Below, piece after piece: positions 7,166 through 12,670 of a stretch of DNA of 15,162 nt (positions within the stretch are counted from its first letter, which is position 1; each line of letters starts with the position of its first letter). The stretch lies in NCBI GenBank assembly GCA_026770585.1, contig MU646730.1, forward strand, positions 348,120 to 363,281. The letters run 5' to 3'. The notes under the pieces are model-generated. The model was not told where the DNA came from and did not search any database. It saw only the letters and a list, made by a program, of their open reading frames with translations. The position numbers and the translations under genes are program-made. The stretch is from Baffinella frigidus (lineage: Eukaryota; Cryptophyceae; Cryptomonadales; Baffinellaceae).

Positions 7166-7285
7166 GCCAGCCACTCAGTGCCGAGAGCTATACCAGATCC
7201 AGAGTTGGCATAGCTCACGTCTCCGAGGCGGGCCCGTTTCTGAGAAACGCGAGGCAGTGCGAAGAGGCACGCTGCGCCTTACTCG

Positions 7286-7477
7286 GGCTGGCCGACTATT
7301 GTTGGTTTGCATGCTGGGTGTGTGTGGTACAAATCCGTTATCTTTGGAGCGAAAAATAGCCCGGGCTCGGTTCGGTTGACTATTTTTCAGTGGACATGTT
7401 GGGTGTGTGGTACAAATCTGTCAACTTTGGAGCGTAACGGCGGCTGGTCTCACCAAAGTGGTGAGCCTAAATAGACC
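7286..7477 (+). repeat. Family G repeats, two forward copies in tandem
   Basis: GACTATT...ATGCTGGGTGTGTGTGGTAC (from about 7290) and GACTATT...ATGTTGGGTGTGTGGTAC (from about 7378) are successive copies. The second runs on through TCTGTCAACTTTGGAGCG and CACCAAAGTGGTGAGCC to AAATAGACC. Hairpin potential comes from GTTGAC / GTCAAC and from CACCAAAGTGGTG. Confidence 0.75.
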
Positions 7478-7480
7478 GAA

Positions 7481-7680
7481 AGAGAGAGAGAGAGAGCGAG
7501 CGAGAGAGAGGGAGAGAGAGAGGGAGAGAGAGAGGGAGAGAGAGAGAGGGAGAGAGAGAGAAATAAAGAGAGAGATAGAGATATATATAGAGAGAGCGAG
7601 ACAGAGAGAGAGAGAAAGAGAGAGACAGACAGAGAGATAAAGAGAGAGAGATAAAGAGAAATACAGAGACAGAGACACAC
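7481..7680 (+). repeat. GA-rich microsatellite tract (200 bp)
   Basis: GAGAGAGA with GGGAGA, GACAGA, GATAAA and GATATATATAG variants. On the minus strand this is a 200-nt pyrimidine tract directly following the ankyrin exon at 7776-7686, where an intron would be. ORFs across it (SLSLSLS and REREREER types) are low-complexity readings. Confidence 0.95.
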
Positions 7681-7685
7681 ACCCG

Positions 7686-7776
7686 GGTCCAGCGTCTCGG
7701 CAGCGAAGTGCAGGGGGCGGCACTCAGCTCTATCAGAAGCGTTTGGATCCGCCCCCGCCGCCAGCAGCAAGCGCAC
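7686..7776 (-). pseudogene. Ankyrin-repeat exon (VRLLLAAGADPN...PLHFAA)
   Basis: The minus-strand frame starting with the GTG codon at 7776-7774 reads VRLLLAAGADPNASDRAE then CRPLHFAAETLDPG. This is one ankyrin unit: second helix VRLLLAAGA, the DPNA loop, then the PLHFAA first helix of the next unit. ANK repeats are protein-binding modules of about 33 residues. CAG stands directly before the first codon and a GT (in GGGTGTGTGTCT) follows DPG, so the piece is about 30 codons and looks like a complete exon. The following 200 nt on this strand are a CT-rich tract, a plausible intron. No stop or frameshift is present here. Whether it is spliced into a live mRNA cannot be told, because its neighbours are damaged. 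Partner and cellular role are unknown. Confidence 0.75.
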
Positions 7777-7879
7777 CTGGGCCAGTGTTTATAGGTCGTA
7801 AACATGAGTCGTAAACCATAAACACAAAAAGTGGCTATGGCGCACTTTTACGACGAATGCACCCCAGTCTTGCGACTAA

Positions 7880-7922
7880 TACACCACATCCAAGTCGCCC
7901 CCGCCGCCAGCAGCAAACGCAC
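7880..7922 (-). pseudogene. Ankyrin exon relic (VRLLLAAGA, frame lost)
   Basis: The GTG at 7922-7920 opens VRLLLAAGA, identical to the start of the 7776 exon and again preceded by CAG. After GCG the expected GAD is lost. The zero frame goes on as TWMWCIS then a stop about 24 codons in, whereas a shift of one base gives DLDVVY and then TAG. I read it as one lost base in a former GAD-LDV. The 105 nt between here and 7777 show no repeat and could be a former intron. Confidence 0.6.
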
Positions 7923-7959
7923 CTGCTTCGGGGGCTAGGGTGTAGGGCTTAGGGTTAAC
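7923..7959 (-). other. Candidate 37-nt telomere-derived intron
   Basis: On the minus strand the stretch begins GTTAACCCTAAGCCCTACA and ends CCCCCGAAGCAG, exactly before the VRLLL codon at 7922. It has GT...AG borders and its body is degenerate CCCTAAA-type repeat. At 37 nt it is not a multiple of three, so reading through it would shift the frame. Splicing is inferred only from borders and position. Confidence 0.4.
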
Positions 7960-8025
7960 AATAAATGCACCACAGGCACACCGTTCGGGTCTCCCCCCGC
8001 CCCCCGCCGCCAGCAGCAAACGCAC
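7960..8025 (-). pseudogene. Ankyrin exon relic (VRLLLAAGGGG)
   Basis: GTG at 8025-8023 starts VRLLLAAGGGG then RPERCACGAFI, with CAG just upstream. The first nine residues agree with the exons at 7776 and 7922. The aspartate-bearing loop (ADPN) is replaced by a G run, probably slippage in GGCGGGGGG. No PLHFAA part is left. The exon may end at ATT before a GT at 7959-7958. Confidence 0.6.
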
Positions 8026-8061
8026 CTGATTCGGGGTTTCTGGTTCGGGGTTGAGACCCAC
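8026..8061 (-). other. Candidate 36-nt telomere-derived intron
   Basis: On the minus strand it runs from GTGGGTCTCAACCCC to ACCCCGAATCAG, joining a partial helix (FPAAKCSTQ) to VRLLLAAG in the phase 0 seen elsewhere. Its body is CCCTGAA/CCCCGAA-like telomeric sequence. It is also in frame without a stop, so retention would add 12 residues. Splicing is unproven. Confidence 0.4.
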
Positions 8062-8105
8062 TTGTGTAGAACATTTCGCTGCCGGGAAGTGATGTCTTGA
8101 AATCG
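8062..8105 (-). pseudogene. Ankyrin helix relic (HHFPAAKCSTQ)
   Basis: Just upstream of the 36-nt gap the frame reads SRHHFPAAKCSTQ, comparable with PLHFAAxxGHTQ of an ankyrin first helix (HHF for LHF, and one inserted residue before AA). It ends at CAA, and the next minus-strand bases are GT. Upstream residues (LATLNSSAETI) are not convincingly ankyrin. Confidence 0.4.
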
Positions 8106-8266
8106 TTTCCGCAGATGAGTTCAGGGTAGCCAGCATACGGCCCTGGAGCACGGCGGCGGTGCATTTGCAGAGGCATAAAAAGACGGCTTAAGCCAGCATG
8201 AATCAGGACAGATGCTGGTATGTTCCGAGATTAAGTTATACCCATGCTGCCCGGGAGTCGTCACAC

Positions 8267-8341
8267 CCTAAACCCTAAACCCTACACCCTACACCCTACA
8301 CCCTACACCCTACACCCTGCACCCTGCACCCTAACCCCTAA
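8267..8341 (-). repeat. CCCTAAA / CCCTACA heptamer array
   Basis: Ten successive 7-bp units: CCCTAAA twice, CCCTACA about five times, CCCTGCA twice, then CCCTAACCCC. The variant CCCTACA dominates, as TGTAGGG does in the mirrored array at 11485-11590, which has about fifteen units. Confidence 0.9.
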
Positions 8342-8347
8342 TTACAG

Positions 8348-8454
8348 GTGGCGGCGGTGCATTTGGAGTGCAGTGTGCCCGGTATTAATCAACGCGGGCC
8401 GGAGCCTTCACCCTGAACCCGAACCTTCAAACTCGGGGAGCAGCAAACGCACCT
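8348..8454 (-). pseudogene. Truncated ankyrin exon start (VRLLL) with telomere-like tail
   Basis: Minus-strand GTG after CAG near 8454 gives VRLLLPEFEGSGSG then TGA. The VRLLL start and splice-like CAG match the other exons, but everything after LLL is TTCAGGG/TTCGGGT-like telomeric sequence. An exact mirror copy lies on the plus strand from about 11360 inside the other arm, so the damage predates the duplication. Confidence 0.4.
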
Positions 8455-8504
8455 GGTCCAGGGTTTAGGGACCCGTGTTCCAGTTCCCAAACGCCAGTCT
8501 GGGA

Positions 8505-8660
8505 GGGAATGAGAGAGGGGGGGAGAGGGAGGGAGTGAGGGAGGGAGGGAGGGAGGGAGAGAGGGAGAGGGGGACAGGGAGGGAGGGAGGGAGAGAGTCT
8601 CGGCCCTTGATAAGATACGTAGGTCAACGTAGGGTGCACCGACTATTCTCAGCTAGCATA
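8505..8660 (+). repeat. GGGA-rich tract and flanking block, unit 1
   Basis: GGGAGGGA / GAGAGGGA sequence (about 8505-8596) is followed by GAGTCTCGGCCCTTGATA, GATACGTAGGTCAACGTAGG and GACTATTCTCA. The same series recurs at 8886-9075. GGGA ORFs on both strands are low-complexity. Confidence 0.85.
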
Positions 8661-8723
8661 CGGCGCTGGAGCATGTCGGTTTTAGCACCGTGGTTTTCAG
8701 AGGGGGGGTTGAGCCATTCGGTT

Positions 8724-8762
8724 CGATTTCGGCAGGGACCAGCGTGAGTAGGCAGTGTGCCG
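8724..8762 (+). repeat. 39-bp direct repeat, first copy
   Basis: ATTTCGGCAGGGACCAGCGT and GAGTAGGCAGTGTGCCGG recur at 8847-8884 with one substitution (GGCAAGGACC). Together with the GGGA and TCTCGGCCC blocks this shows a local segmental duplication. Confidence 0.9.
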
Positions 8763-8812
8763 GTACACTTGGCACACGCAAGGCAGTCACCTCGGACAGT
8801 TGGCTTCGGCGT

Positions 8813-8832
8813 CCGCGTGACCGGTCACGCGG
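8813..8832. repeat. Perfect 20-bp palindrome
   Basis: CCGCGTGACCGGTCACGCGG is an exact palindrome centred on CCGG. With one mismatch it extends to GCGT...GCGC on both sides (8809-8836). It lies between the two copies of the 39-bp direct repeat. Confidence 0.9.
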
Positions 8833-8846
8833 GCGCTCACATAAAA

Positions 8847-9075
8847 TTTCGGCAAGGACCAGCGTGAGTAGGCAGTGTGCCGGCAGGCTGGTGAAAGGGG
8901 AAAGGGAGGGAGGGAGGGAGAGAGAGAGAGAAGGGGGGAGAGAGAGAGAGATGGGGAGAGGGAGGGAGGGAAAGAGAGAGAGAGAGGGGGAGAGGGAGGA
9001 CGGGATGGAGAGAGAGAGTCTCGGCCCTTGATACGATACGTACGTCAACGTAGGGTGTACTGACTATTCTCAAGT
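8847..9075 (+). repeat. GGGA-rich tract and flanking blocks, unit 2
   Basis: In order: the second 39-bp repeat (8847-8884), GGGA/GAGA sequence (8895-9015), GAGTCTCGGCCCTTGATAC, GATACGTACGTCAACGTAGG and GACTATTCTCAAG. The GACTATTCTCAAG string is also the start of a family G repeat. Confidence 0.85.
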
Positions 9076-9172
9076 TAACACGCTGGGTGTGTGGTACACA
9101 TCTGTCAACTTTGGGCGGGAAAGAGCACGGTCTCGCCAAAGTGGTGGGACCAAATAGACTGAGCCAGAGCTA
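9050..9172 (+). repeat. Family G repeat, forward copy
   Basis: GACTATTCTCAAGTTAACAC, GCTGGGTGTGTGGTACACAT, CTGTCAACTTTGGGCGGGAA and GTCTCGCCAAAGTGGTGGGA lead to CCAAATAGACTGAGCC. This copy is nearly the exact reverse complement of 7065-7165 and is followed by AGCTCTGTCCGACTCAA. Confidence 0.8.
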
Positions 9173-9255
9173 GTCCCGTACGCTACCTAGCTCTGTCCGA
9201 CTCAATCTGGGCACGCCATGATTGGTTTGAGAGCAGGGACGCAGGTACAAATTAA

Positions 9256-9346
9256 ATACATGTAGACGTCTAAATGTATTTTATGACGTGCCCAACTTGA
9301 CTCGGGCTGGGCTAGGACGTGCCCAACTTGACTCGGGCTGGGCTAG
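9256..9346. repeat. Near-palindrome followed by a perfect 31-bp tandem duplication
   Basis: AATACATGTAGACGTCTAAATGTATT (9256-9281; written AATACATGTAGAC then GTCTAAATGTATT) pairs with one mismatch per arm. Then GACGTGCCCAACTTGACTCG plus GGCTGGGCTAG is present twice (9285-9315 and 9316-9346) with no difference. Confidence 0.85.
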
Positions 9347-9695
9347 GCTACCGAGCTTGCGGACATTCGGAAGTGGCCATATGGTCACGTAACTCTGCGA
9401 AATAGCGCATCCCGCGGCGGTAGACGGTCCTGGCACCGTGCTCCAGTAGCATACTACGGGGGAGGACTAGATGGGTTCTTGGAGCCATTTCAAACATATC
9501 CTGCGGTTACTTTTCCGTCAAAGTCAAATATTTGCAGGCGTTTCCGGCAACTTTTGCCGATTCCAAGGGAAAATAATAGATGGACGCAGGGCGTAAAATG
9601 ACATGTAGCTCTCCCGCGTAGTACGGTTCCGGAGCACGGGCGGGTCCCTCGCGGCAGGGGCGAGAGCACTCGCCCGAACATAGTTCATCCCCACA
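9347..9695. other. No recognisable gene
   Basis: About 350 bp of mixed sequence. It includes GGTCACGTAACTCTGCGAA (9379-9397), the mirror of GCAGAGTTACGTGACC in the family A copy at 6815, so part is probably decayed element sequence. Two minus-strand ORFs (9490-9681 and 9524-9724) overlap in different frames and show no motif. Confidence 0.5.
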
Positions 9696-9814
9696 AAAGT
9701 ATCAATCAATTGCTTTCGGCGCAACGAAATTTACTACACAAATGCTTTACTACTACTTTTATGAGCACATCGTGTCGTAATTTTCGTTGCCCCAAAGCAA
9801 TTAATCAATACTTT
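9696..9814. mobile_element. Family F foldback with TTACTACACA core, copy 3 (119 bp)
   Basis: AAAGTATCAATCAATTGCTT mirrors AAGCAATTAATCAATACTTT with two mismatches. Inside, GCAACGAAATTTACTACACA on the left mirrors TGTCGTAATTTTCGTTGC on the right. The unpaired centre is about 35 nt. Confidence 0.85.
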
Positions 9815-9826
9815 CTGGAGATTATA

Positions 9827-9928
9827 GTACGGCCGTACAATGTTCAACACAGCGCCAGTCGCTCCAACAGCTATTATATTGGCTGGCCACTCAGCAGGCG
9901 TCCCTCCCCTGATTTCCGGGGAGGGACG
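9827..9928. repeat. Small palindromes (GTACGGCCGTAC; CGTCCCTCCCC hairpin)
   Basis: GTACGGCCGTAC (9827-9838) is a perfect 12-bp palindrome. CGTCCCTCCCC (9899-9909) pairs exactly with GGGGAGGGACG (9918-9928) over an 8-nt loop. Looser pairing (CCACTC / GAGTGG) extends the second structure outward to about 9951. Confidence 0.75.
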
Positions 9929-10007
9929 TGCCCCGTAGCCTACCGAGTGGTAACTCAGTCGCTTTACAATATACGCCCTTGCCATTTGCACCACGGTCTC
10001 TGGCGAG

Positions 10008-10170
10008 GGGGCTGGCGCTGCGACACGAGGCTACACCTGGCCTTTTTAGGCCAGGTTTTAGGCCAGGGGGCTGGCGCTGCGAGGCTACACCTGGCCTTTT
10101 CGGCGCTGCGAAAGGCGCGCTGCGAGGCCTAAAAAGGCCAGGTGTAGCCTCGTGTCGCAGCGCCAACCCC
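10008..10170. repeat. 45-bp inverted repeat in a GGCTACACCTGGCC cluster
   Basis: The arm 10008-10052 (GGGGCTGGCGCTGCGACACG...) is mirrored at 10126-10170 with a single mismatch. Between the arms a partial copy of the arm (GGGGGCTGGCGCTGCGAGGC) and a CGGCGCTGCG / AAAGGCGCGC piece occur. The arms contain the smaller palindrome GGCCTTTTTAGGCC, so several folds compete. ORFs read through because the unit is repeated in both orientations. Confidence 0.9.
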
Positions 10171-10270
10171 ATGGCCTAAAGGTTTAGGCTACACCTGGCC
10201 TTTTCAGGCCTGGCCTTTTTAGGCTACACATGGCCTTTTTAGGCCAGGAGGCTACACCTGGCCTTTTTAT
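10171..10270. repeat. Continuation: GGCTACACCTGGCCTTTT units
   Basis: Three further GGCTACAC(C/A)TGGCCTTTT units follow with GGCCTGGCC, GGCCAGG and TTTTTAGG pieces between them. Together with 10008-10170 the unit occurs six times. Confidence 0.85.
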
Positions 10271-10297
10271 AAAACCTTCCTTTTAGCGGGTCGCTAG

Positions 10298-10350
10298 GGA
10301 GTTGGTCACGTGACGCTATGAAATTCCGTAGAGTTGCGTGACCAACTTGA
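10298..10350. repeat. TTGGTCACGTGAC / GTTGCGTGACCAA inverted repeat
   Basis: GTTGGTCACG and CGTGACCAAC face each other round CTATGAAATTCCGTAGAG. The TTACGTGACCAA motif also occurs inside family A copies at 6926 and 12341 and near 3963, so this is probably an element remnant. Confidence 0.65.
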
Positions 10351-10439
10351 TAAAAACTCAGTACAGACGCGATCTCAAACCAACATTTATGAAAAGGCTA
10401 ATGTCGCCTTGTGTGGTGTACTTTTCGGACGTACTGTAG

Positions 10440-10629
10440 GATCTCATAGGAAAACTGAGTTAATTTAAAACATTGGATTTCAATAAAAATTACTACACGT
10501 TTGCTTTAATATTACTAGTGAAGATCGTTCTGTGTAGTAAATTTCATTGCCGAAATATTTTTGGTTTAATCTAAAATATTTCGGTAATGAAATTTACTAC
10601 ACAGAACGATCTTCACTAGTAATATTAAA
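10440..10629. mobile_element. Family F foldback, copy 4, with 57-bp near-perfect arms
   Basis: 10505-10561 and 10573-10629 are reverse complements over 57 bp with one mismatch and an 11-nt loop (TGGTTTAATCT). The left arm is itself the right half of an F element whose left half (CAATAAAAATTACTACAC) lies at about 10481-10498. So an ordinary F copy seems to have gained an inverted copy of its own half. The leader AACTGAGTTAATTTAAAAC (from 10453) is shared with the copy at 13035. Confidence 0.9.
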
Positions 10630-10647
10630 ACACTGCTCTTGCACCCG

Positions 10648-10785
10648 GTCTAGGGTAGGGTAGGGTAGGGTAGGGTAGGGTGGGGTAAGGTAGGGTAGGG
10701 CAGCGTAAGGTAAGGTAGGGTAGTGTAGTGTAGGGTAGGGTAGGGCAGAGCAGGGTAGGGTAGGGTAGGGTAGGGTAGGGTGAGA
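10648..10785 (+). repeat. TAGGG pentamer array
   Basis: TAGGG units, with GTGGGG, TAAGG, CAGCG and CAGAG variants, run for about 135 bp right up to the end of an ankyrin exon at 10787. On the minus strand the exon's 3' neighbour is therefore GTCTCACCCTACCCTACCC. Confidence 0.95.
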
Positions 10786-10786
10786 C

Positions 10787-10852
10787 CACAGCCGGGGACT
10801 GCCCTCTGCCGGCAGCGAAATGCAGGGGGGTACGGCGGAATGTCTCTGGGTC
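10787..10852 (-). pseudogene. Partial ankyrin exon (DPETFRRTPLHFAAGRGQ)
   Basis: Minus-strand frame: DPETFRRTPLHFAAGRGQ then SPAV, ending at GTG (10789-10787) directly before GT. It is nearly identical to the last two thirds of the exon at 11059-10952. The expected first part (VAALIEAGADVN) is gone. In its place stands an array of TCTAGGG heptamers, and similarity begins at the GACCC of the DPET codons. GACCC looks like one array unit (CCCTAGACCC), so expansion of a telomere-like array has probably erased the exon start. CCCAG before AGACATTCC could still serve as an acceptor. Confidence 0.7.
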
Positions 10853-10948
10853 TAGGGTCTAGGGTCTAGGGTCTAGGGTCTAGGGTCTAGGGTCTAGGGT
10901 AAGGTAGGGTAGGATAGGGCAGGGTATGGCAGGGTAGGGTAGGGTGAA
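10848..10948 (+). repeat. TCTAGGG heptamer array then TAGGG array
   Basis: Seven perfect TCTAGGG units (about 10850-10899) are followed by TAGGG, CAGGG and TATGG variants to 10945. The array fills the whole space between two ankyrin exon copies. Confidence 0.95.
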
Positions 10949-10951
10949 GAC

Positions 10952-11059
10952 CACAGCCGGGGACTGCCCTCTGCCAGCAGCGAAATGCAGGGGACACCGG
11001 AGGAAAGTCTCAGGGTCTGCAAAATTAACGTCCGCCCCCGCCTCGATCAGCGCCGCTAC
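10952..11059 (-). pseudogene. Complete ankyrin-repeat exon (VAALIEAGADVN...PLHFAAGRGQ)
   Basis: The 108-nt minus-strand frame reads VAALIEAGADVNFADPET then FLRCPLHFAAGRGQSPAV, 36 codons with no stop. Residues 1-8 form the second ankyrin helix, GADVN the loop, PLHFAAGRGQ the first helix of the next unit. TTTTAG precedes the first codon and GTCTTCACCC follows the last. The flanks are telomere-like on both sides: CCCTAAACCCC upstream, the CCCTACCCT array downstream. The equivalent boundaries at 7776, 8025, 10787 and 12127 suggest one repeat per exon with phase 0 introns. Product and partner are unknown. It is the best-kept exon in the window, but it has no intact neighbour on this side. Confidence 0.75.
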
Positions 11060-11064
11060 CTAAA

Positions 11065-11338
11065 ATTGGGGTTTAGGGTTTAGGGGTTGACGCCTCCCCC
11101 AACAGTTGATTAATTCGCCTTTCACAAGCCGGAATTTCAGGATACAAGTCTGTTGAAAAAATTGTACCCGGGTCCGATTTTTTTTGTATTCGGATTGGAG
11201 TGGAAAGGACGAGGAGTTGCGTGTCGATAGGTGGCTACGTACCATTTATCACCACAAAACGAACCGTTGAAATTCCCAGTAATGACCTGCCGTGGACCGT
11301 TGACACTGCATGGCAAATGGACCGCATCCACCGCCGTG
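11065..11338. other. Telomere-like stub, then no clear gene
   Basis: GGGTTTAGGGTTTAGGGG (about 11069-11086) flanks the exon. The rest has no repeat that I can place. A minus-strand frame from 11331 begins DAVHLPCSVN, which resembles the FTDAVHLNEL string near 14750, but I see no ankyrin helix beside it. Other ORFs here overlap on both strands and are not supported. Confidence 0.4.
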
Positions 11339-11692
11339 CGGGTCCCTAGACCCTGGACCAGGTGCGTTTGCTGCTCCCCGAGTTTGAAGGTTCGGGTTCA
11401 GGGTGAAGGCTCCGGCCCGCGTTGATTAATACCGGGCACACTGCACTGCAATTGCACCGCCGCCTGACACCTGAAATTAGGGGTTAGGGTTTAGGGTTTA
11501 GGTTGTAGGGTGTAGGGTGTAGGGTGTAGGGTGTAGGGTGTAGGGTGTAGGCTGTAGGGTGTAGGGTGTAGGGTGTAGGGTTTAGGGTGTGACGACTCCC
11601 GGGCAGCATGGGTATAACTTAATCTCGGAACATGCCAGCATCTGTCCTGATTTATGCTATCTTAAGCCTTCTTTTTATGCCTCAAACAGCGT
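11339..11692 (-). repeat. Large inverted repeat, right arm
   Basis: Reverse complement of 8161-8476, 354 bp because the telomere-variant array inside (TTTAGGG and TGTAGGG, about 11475-11590) is longer. Landmarks mirror in order from GGTCCCTAGACCCTGG to TTTTTATGCCTC. The sequences outside both arms are unrelated. Confidence 0.9.
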
Positions 11693-11732
11693 ATCTGCCC
11701 TTATTTTTGGTGTTGGAAGCCTCAAGAACTGG

Positions 11733-11873
11733 GACAGATTCCCACGCCAGAGGCCTCGAAACATACACTTTTGAGATCTTTCAGGAAAAATCCCTCGAAT
11801 ACTTAAGTTAACGACGTCGGATCTGACGTGGATAAGGCGTCGGTTTCCTTCGAGCCCTCTGGCGTGGTCTGTC
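11733..11873. repeat. Inverted-end element (141 bp)
   Basis: CCACGCCAGAGGCCTCGAA (11742-11760) mirrors TTCGAGCCCTCTGGCGTGG (11849-11867) with one mismatch, and GACAGA / TCTGTC extend it outward. The interior has no frame. Only one copy is present in the window. Confidence 0.7.
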
Positions 11874-11931
11874 TTGTTCCGAAATTAAACTTGAGTCCAT
11901 CGCGGCGGTGAACTAGTATCGAGGAGTTTAT

Positions 11932-12098
11932 GTTTAGGGTTTAGGGTTTAGCGATTCAAGGTTTAGGGTTTAGGGTGTAGGGTTTAGTGTTTAGTGTTTA
12001 GGGTTTAGGGTTTAGTGTTCAGGGTTTAGGGTTTGGGGTTTAGGGTTGAGAGTTTAGGGTTTAGGGTTTAGGGTCTGGGGTTTAGGGTTGAGGGTTTC
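11932..12098 (+). repeat. Degenerate TTTAGGG array
   Basis: TTTAGGG with TGTAGGG, TTTAGTG, TTCAGGG, TTTGGGG and TTGAGGG variants for about 165 bp, broken by CGATTCAAGG. It points right, toward an ankyrin relic and an oppositely oriented array at 12139. Confidence 0.95.
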
Positions 12099-12127
12099 GA
12101 GGCCCCCAGAACGATCAGCGCCGCCAC
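12090..12127 (-). pseudogene. Ankyrin exon relic (VAALIVLGAS)
   Basis: The GTG at 12127-12125, preceded by CCCAG, opens VAALIVLGAS and then runs into KPSTL, which is telomeric CCCTCAACCCTA. VAALI matches the exon at 11059 (VAALIEAGADVN). GAG-GCG of that exon is GTT-CTG here. Only about ten codons survive. Confidence 0.5.
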
Positions 12128-12138
12128 CTGGGTTGGTT

Positions 12139-12200
12139 CACCCTAAACTCTCAACCCCAAACCCCAAACCCCAAACCCCAACCCCTGAACCCCAAACTTC
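12139..12200 (-). repeat. CCCTAAA / CCCCAAA array, opposite orientation
   Basis: CCCTAAACTCTCAACCCC followed by four CCCCAAA-type units and CCCCTGAACCCCAAAC. The TTTAGGG array to the left and this one to the right face each other head to head across the 40-bp ankyrin relic. Confidence 0.9.
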
Positions 12201-12340
12201 AATCACGTTTAGGCACGCCAAAACGAAATACCGAACCAGGTTTCCTCCACTCAAGGCTGGAAGGCGGAGCATTTCAAAAGTGGACATATTTGTACAAGTC
12301 ATGGGCGGGCTTGGTCGCGATACTGCCAGATATCGAGCAG

Positions 12341-12442
12341 TAACGTGACCAGACGCGACTATTTGTGTGAAAATTACTACACACAGCCCCACTTGTAAAG
12401 GAACCCCGGGTTTTAAATAGACACATTTCTAGCCTCGAGTGG
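12341..12442 (+). mobile_element. Family A element, right half only
   Basis: TAACGTGACC, GAAAATTACTACACACAGCC, CCCACTTGTAAAGGAACC, TTTTAAATAG and CTAGCCTCGAGTGG match the right half of the copy at 6815-7004. No left terminus is found, so it is truncated. From 12201 to 12340 no feature is recognised. Confidence 0.7.
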
Positions 12443-12507
12443 CTTGACAGGCCACGTCACGGCCAGGTGGGAATTTAATAACGCAACGGTTCGCTTGAAA
12501 AGGGTTT

Positions 12508-12670
12508 CTGCGCAGCGGACTTCGATGGGGTTTCGTGAATAACCCCTGAGCGACAAGACATACAACCCTTGGATAGGGAACCCGTAGGGACATAGGGGGG
12601 TTCCTACGGATACGGTAACGGAAACTCGGGCATTTCCTGCCCGAAAATTCCTTCTTAGCCCGCTGTGTGG
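12508..12670 (-). mobile_element. Family E element, copy 5 (reverse)
   Basis: On the minus strand it begins CCACACAGCGGGCTAAGAAG at 12670 and contains CGGGCAGGAAATGCCCGAGT, GTTTCCGTTACCGTATCCGT and GGAACCCCCCTATGTCCCTA. It ends near 12508 with CCATCGAAGTCCGCTGCGCAG, a decayed terminus. The CAGGAAATGCC variant links it to the copy at 1757. Confidence 0.85.

Larger units (their letters stand above)
8161..8476 (+). repeat. Large inverted repeat, left arm
   Basis: This 316-bp block is present as its reverse complement at 11339-11692. Shared landmarks in order: GAGGCATAAAAAG, CGGCTTAAG, ATCAGGACAGATGCTGG, ATGTTCCGAGATTAAG, CATGCTGCCCGGGAGTCG, a telomere-variant array, AATTACAGGTGGCGGCGG, GGTATTAATCAACGCGGGCC, CACCCTGAACCCGAACCTTC, GAGCAGCAAACGCACCTGG and AGGGTTTAGGGACCCG. 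Between arms only scattered substitutions and array length differ. It includes a minus-strand ANK start (VRLLLPEF, about 8454) that is broken by telomere-like sequence. Confidence 0.9.

Noticed and set aside
7407-7805. RERERE, SLSLSL and AEM/ISA-type ORFs here and at 6193-6440 and 8427-9139
   Set aside because: They are low-complexity translations of GA, GGGA and TGCCATTTC repeats. Only the 7686-7776 part of the 7450-7805 frames is ankyrin.
9710-10179. Overlapping ORFs of 83-140 codons on both strands
   Set aside because: They arise from the F foldback and the GGCTACACCTGGCC inverted repeats, which keep several frames open at once.
5842-10620. A CRISPR-like array from the recurring TTACTACACA blocks
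   Set aside because: Spacing is irregular over kilobases, orientation alternates, and the copies lie inside larger foldback elements of a eukaryote-like region.
11742-11867. Rho-independent terminator reading of the many hairpins
   Set aside because: No gene precedes them, they lack a following T run, and the sequence is eukaryotic in character.
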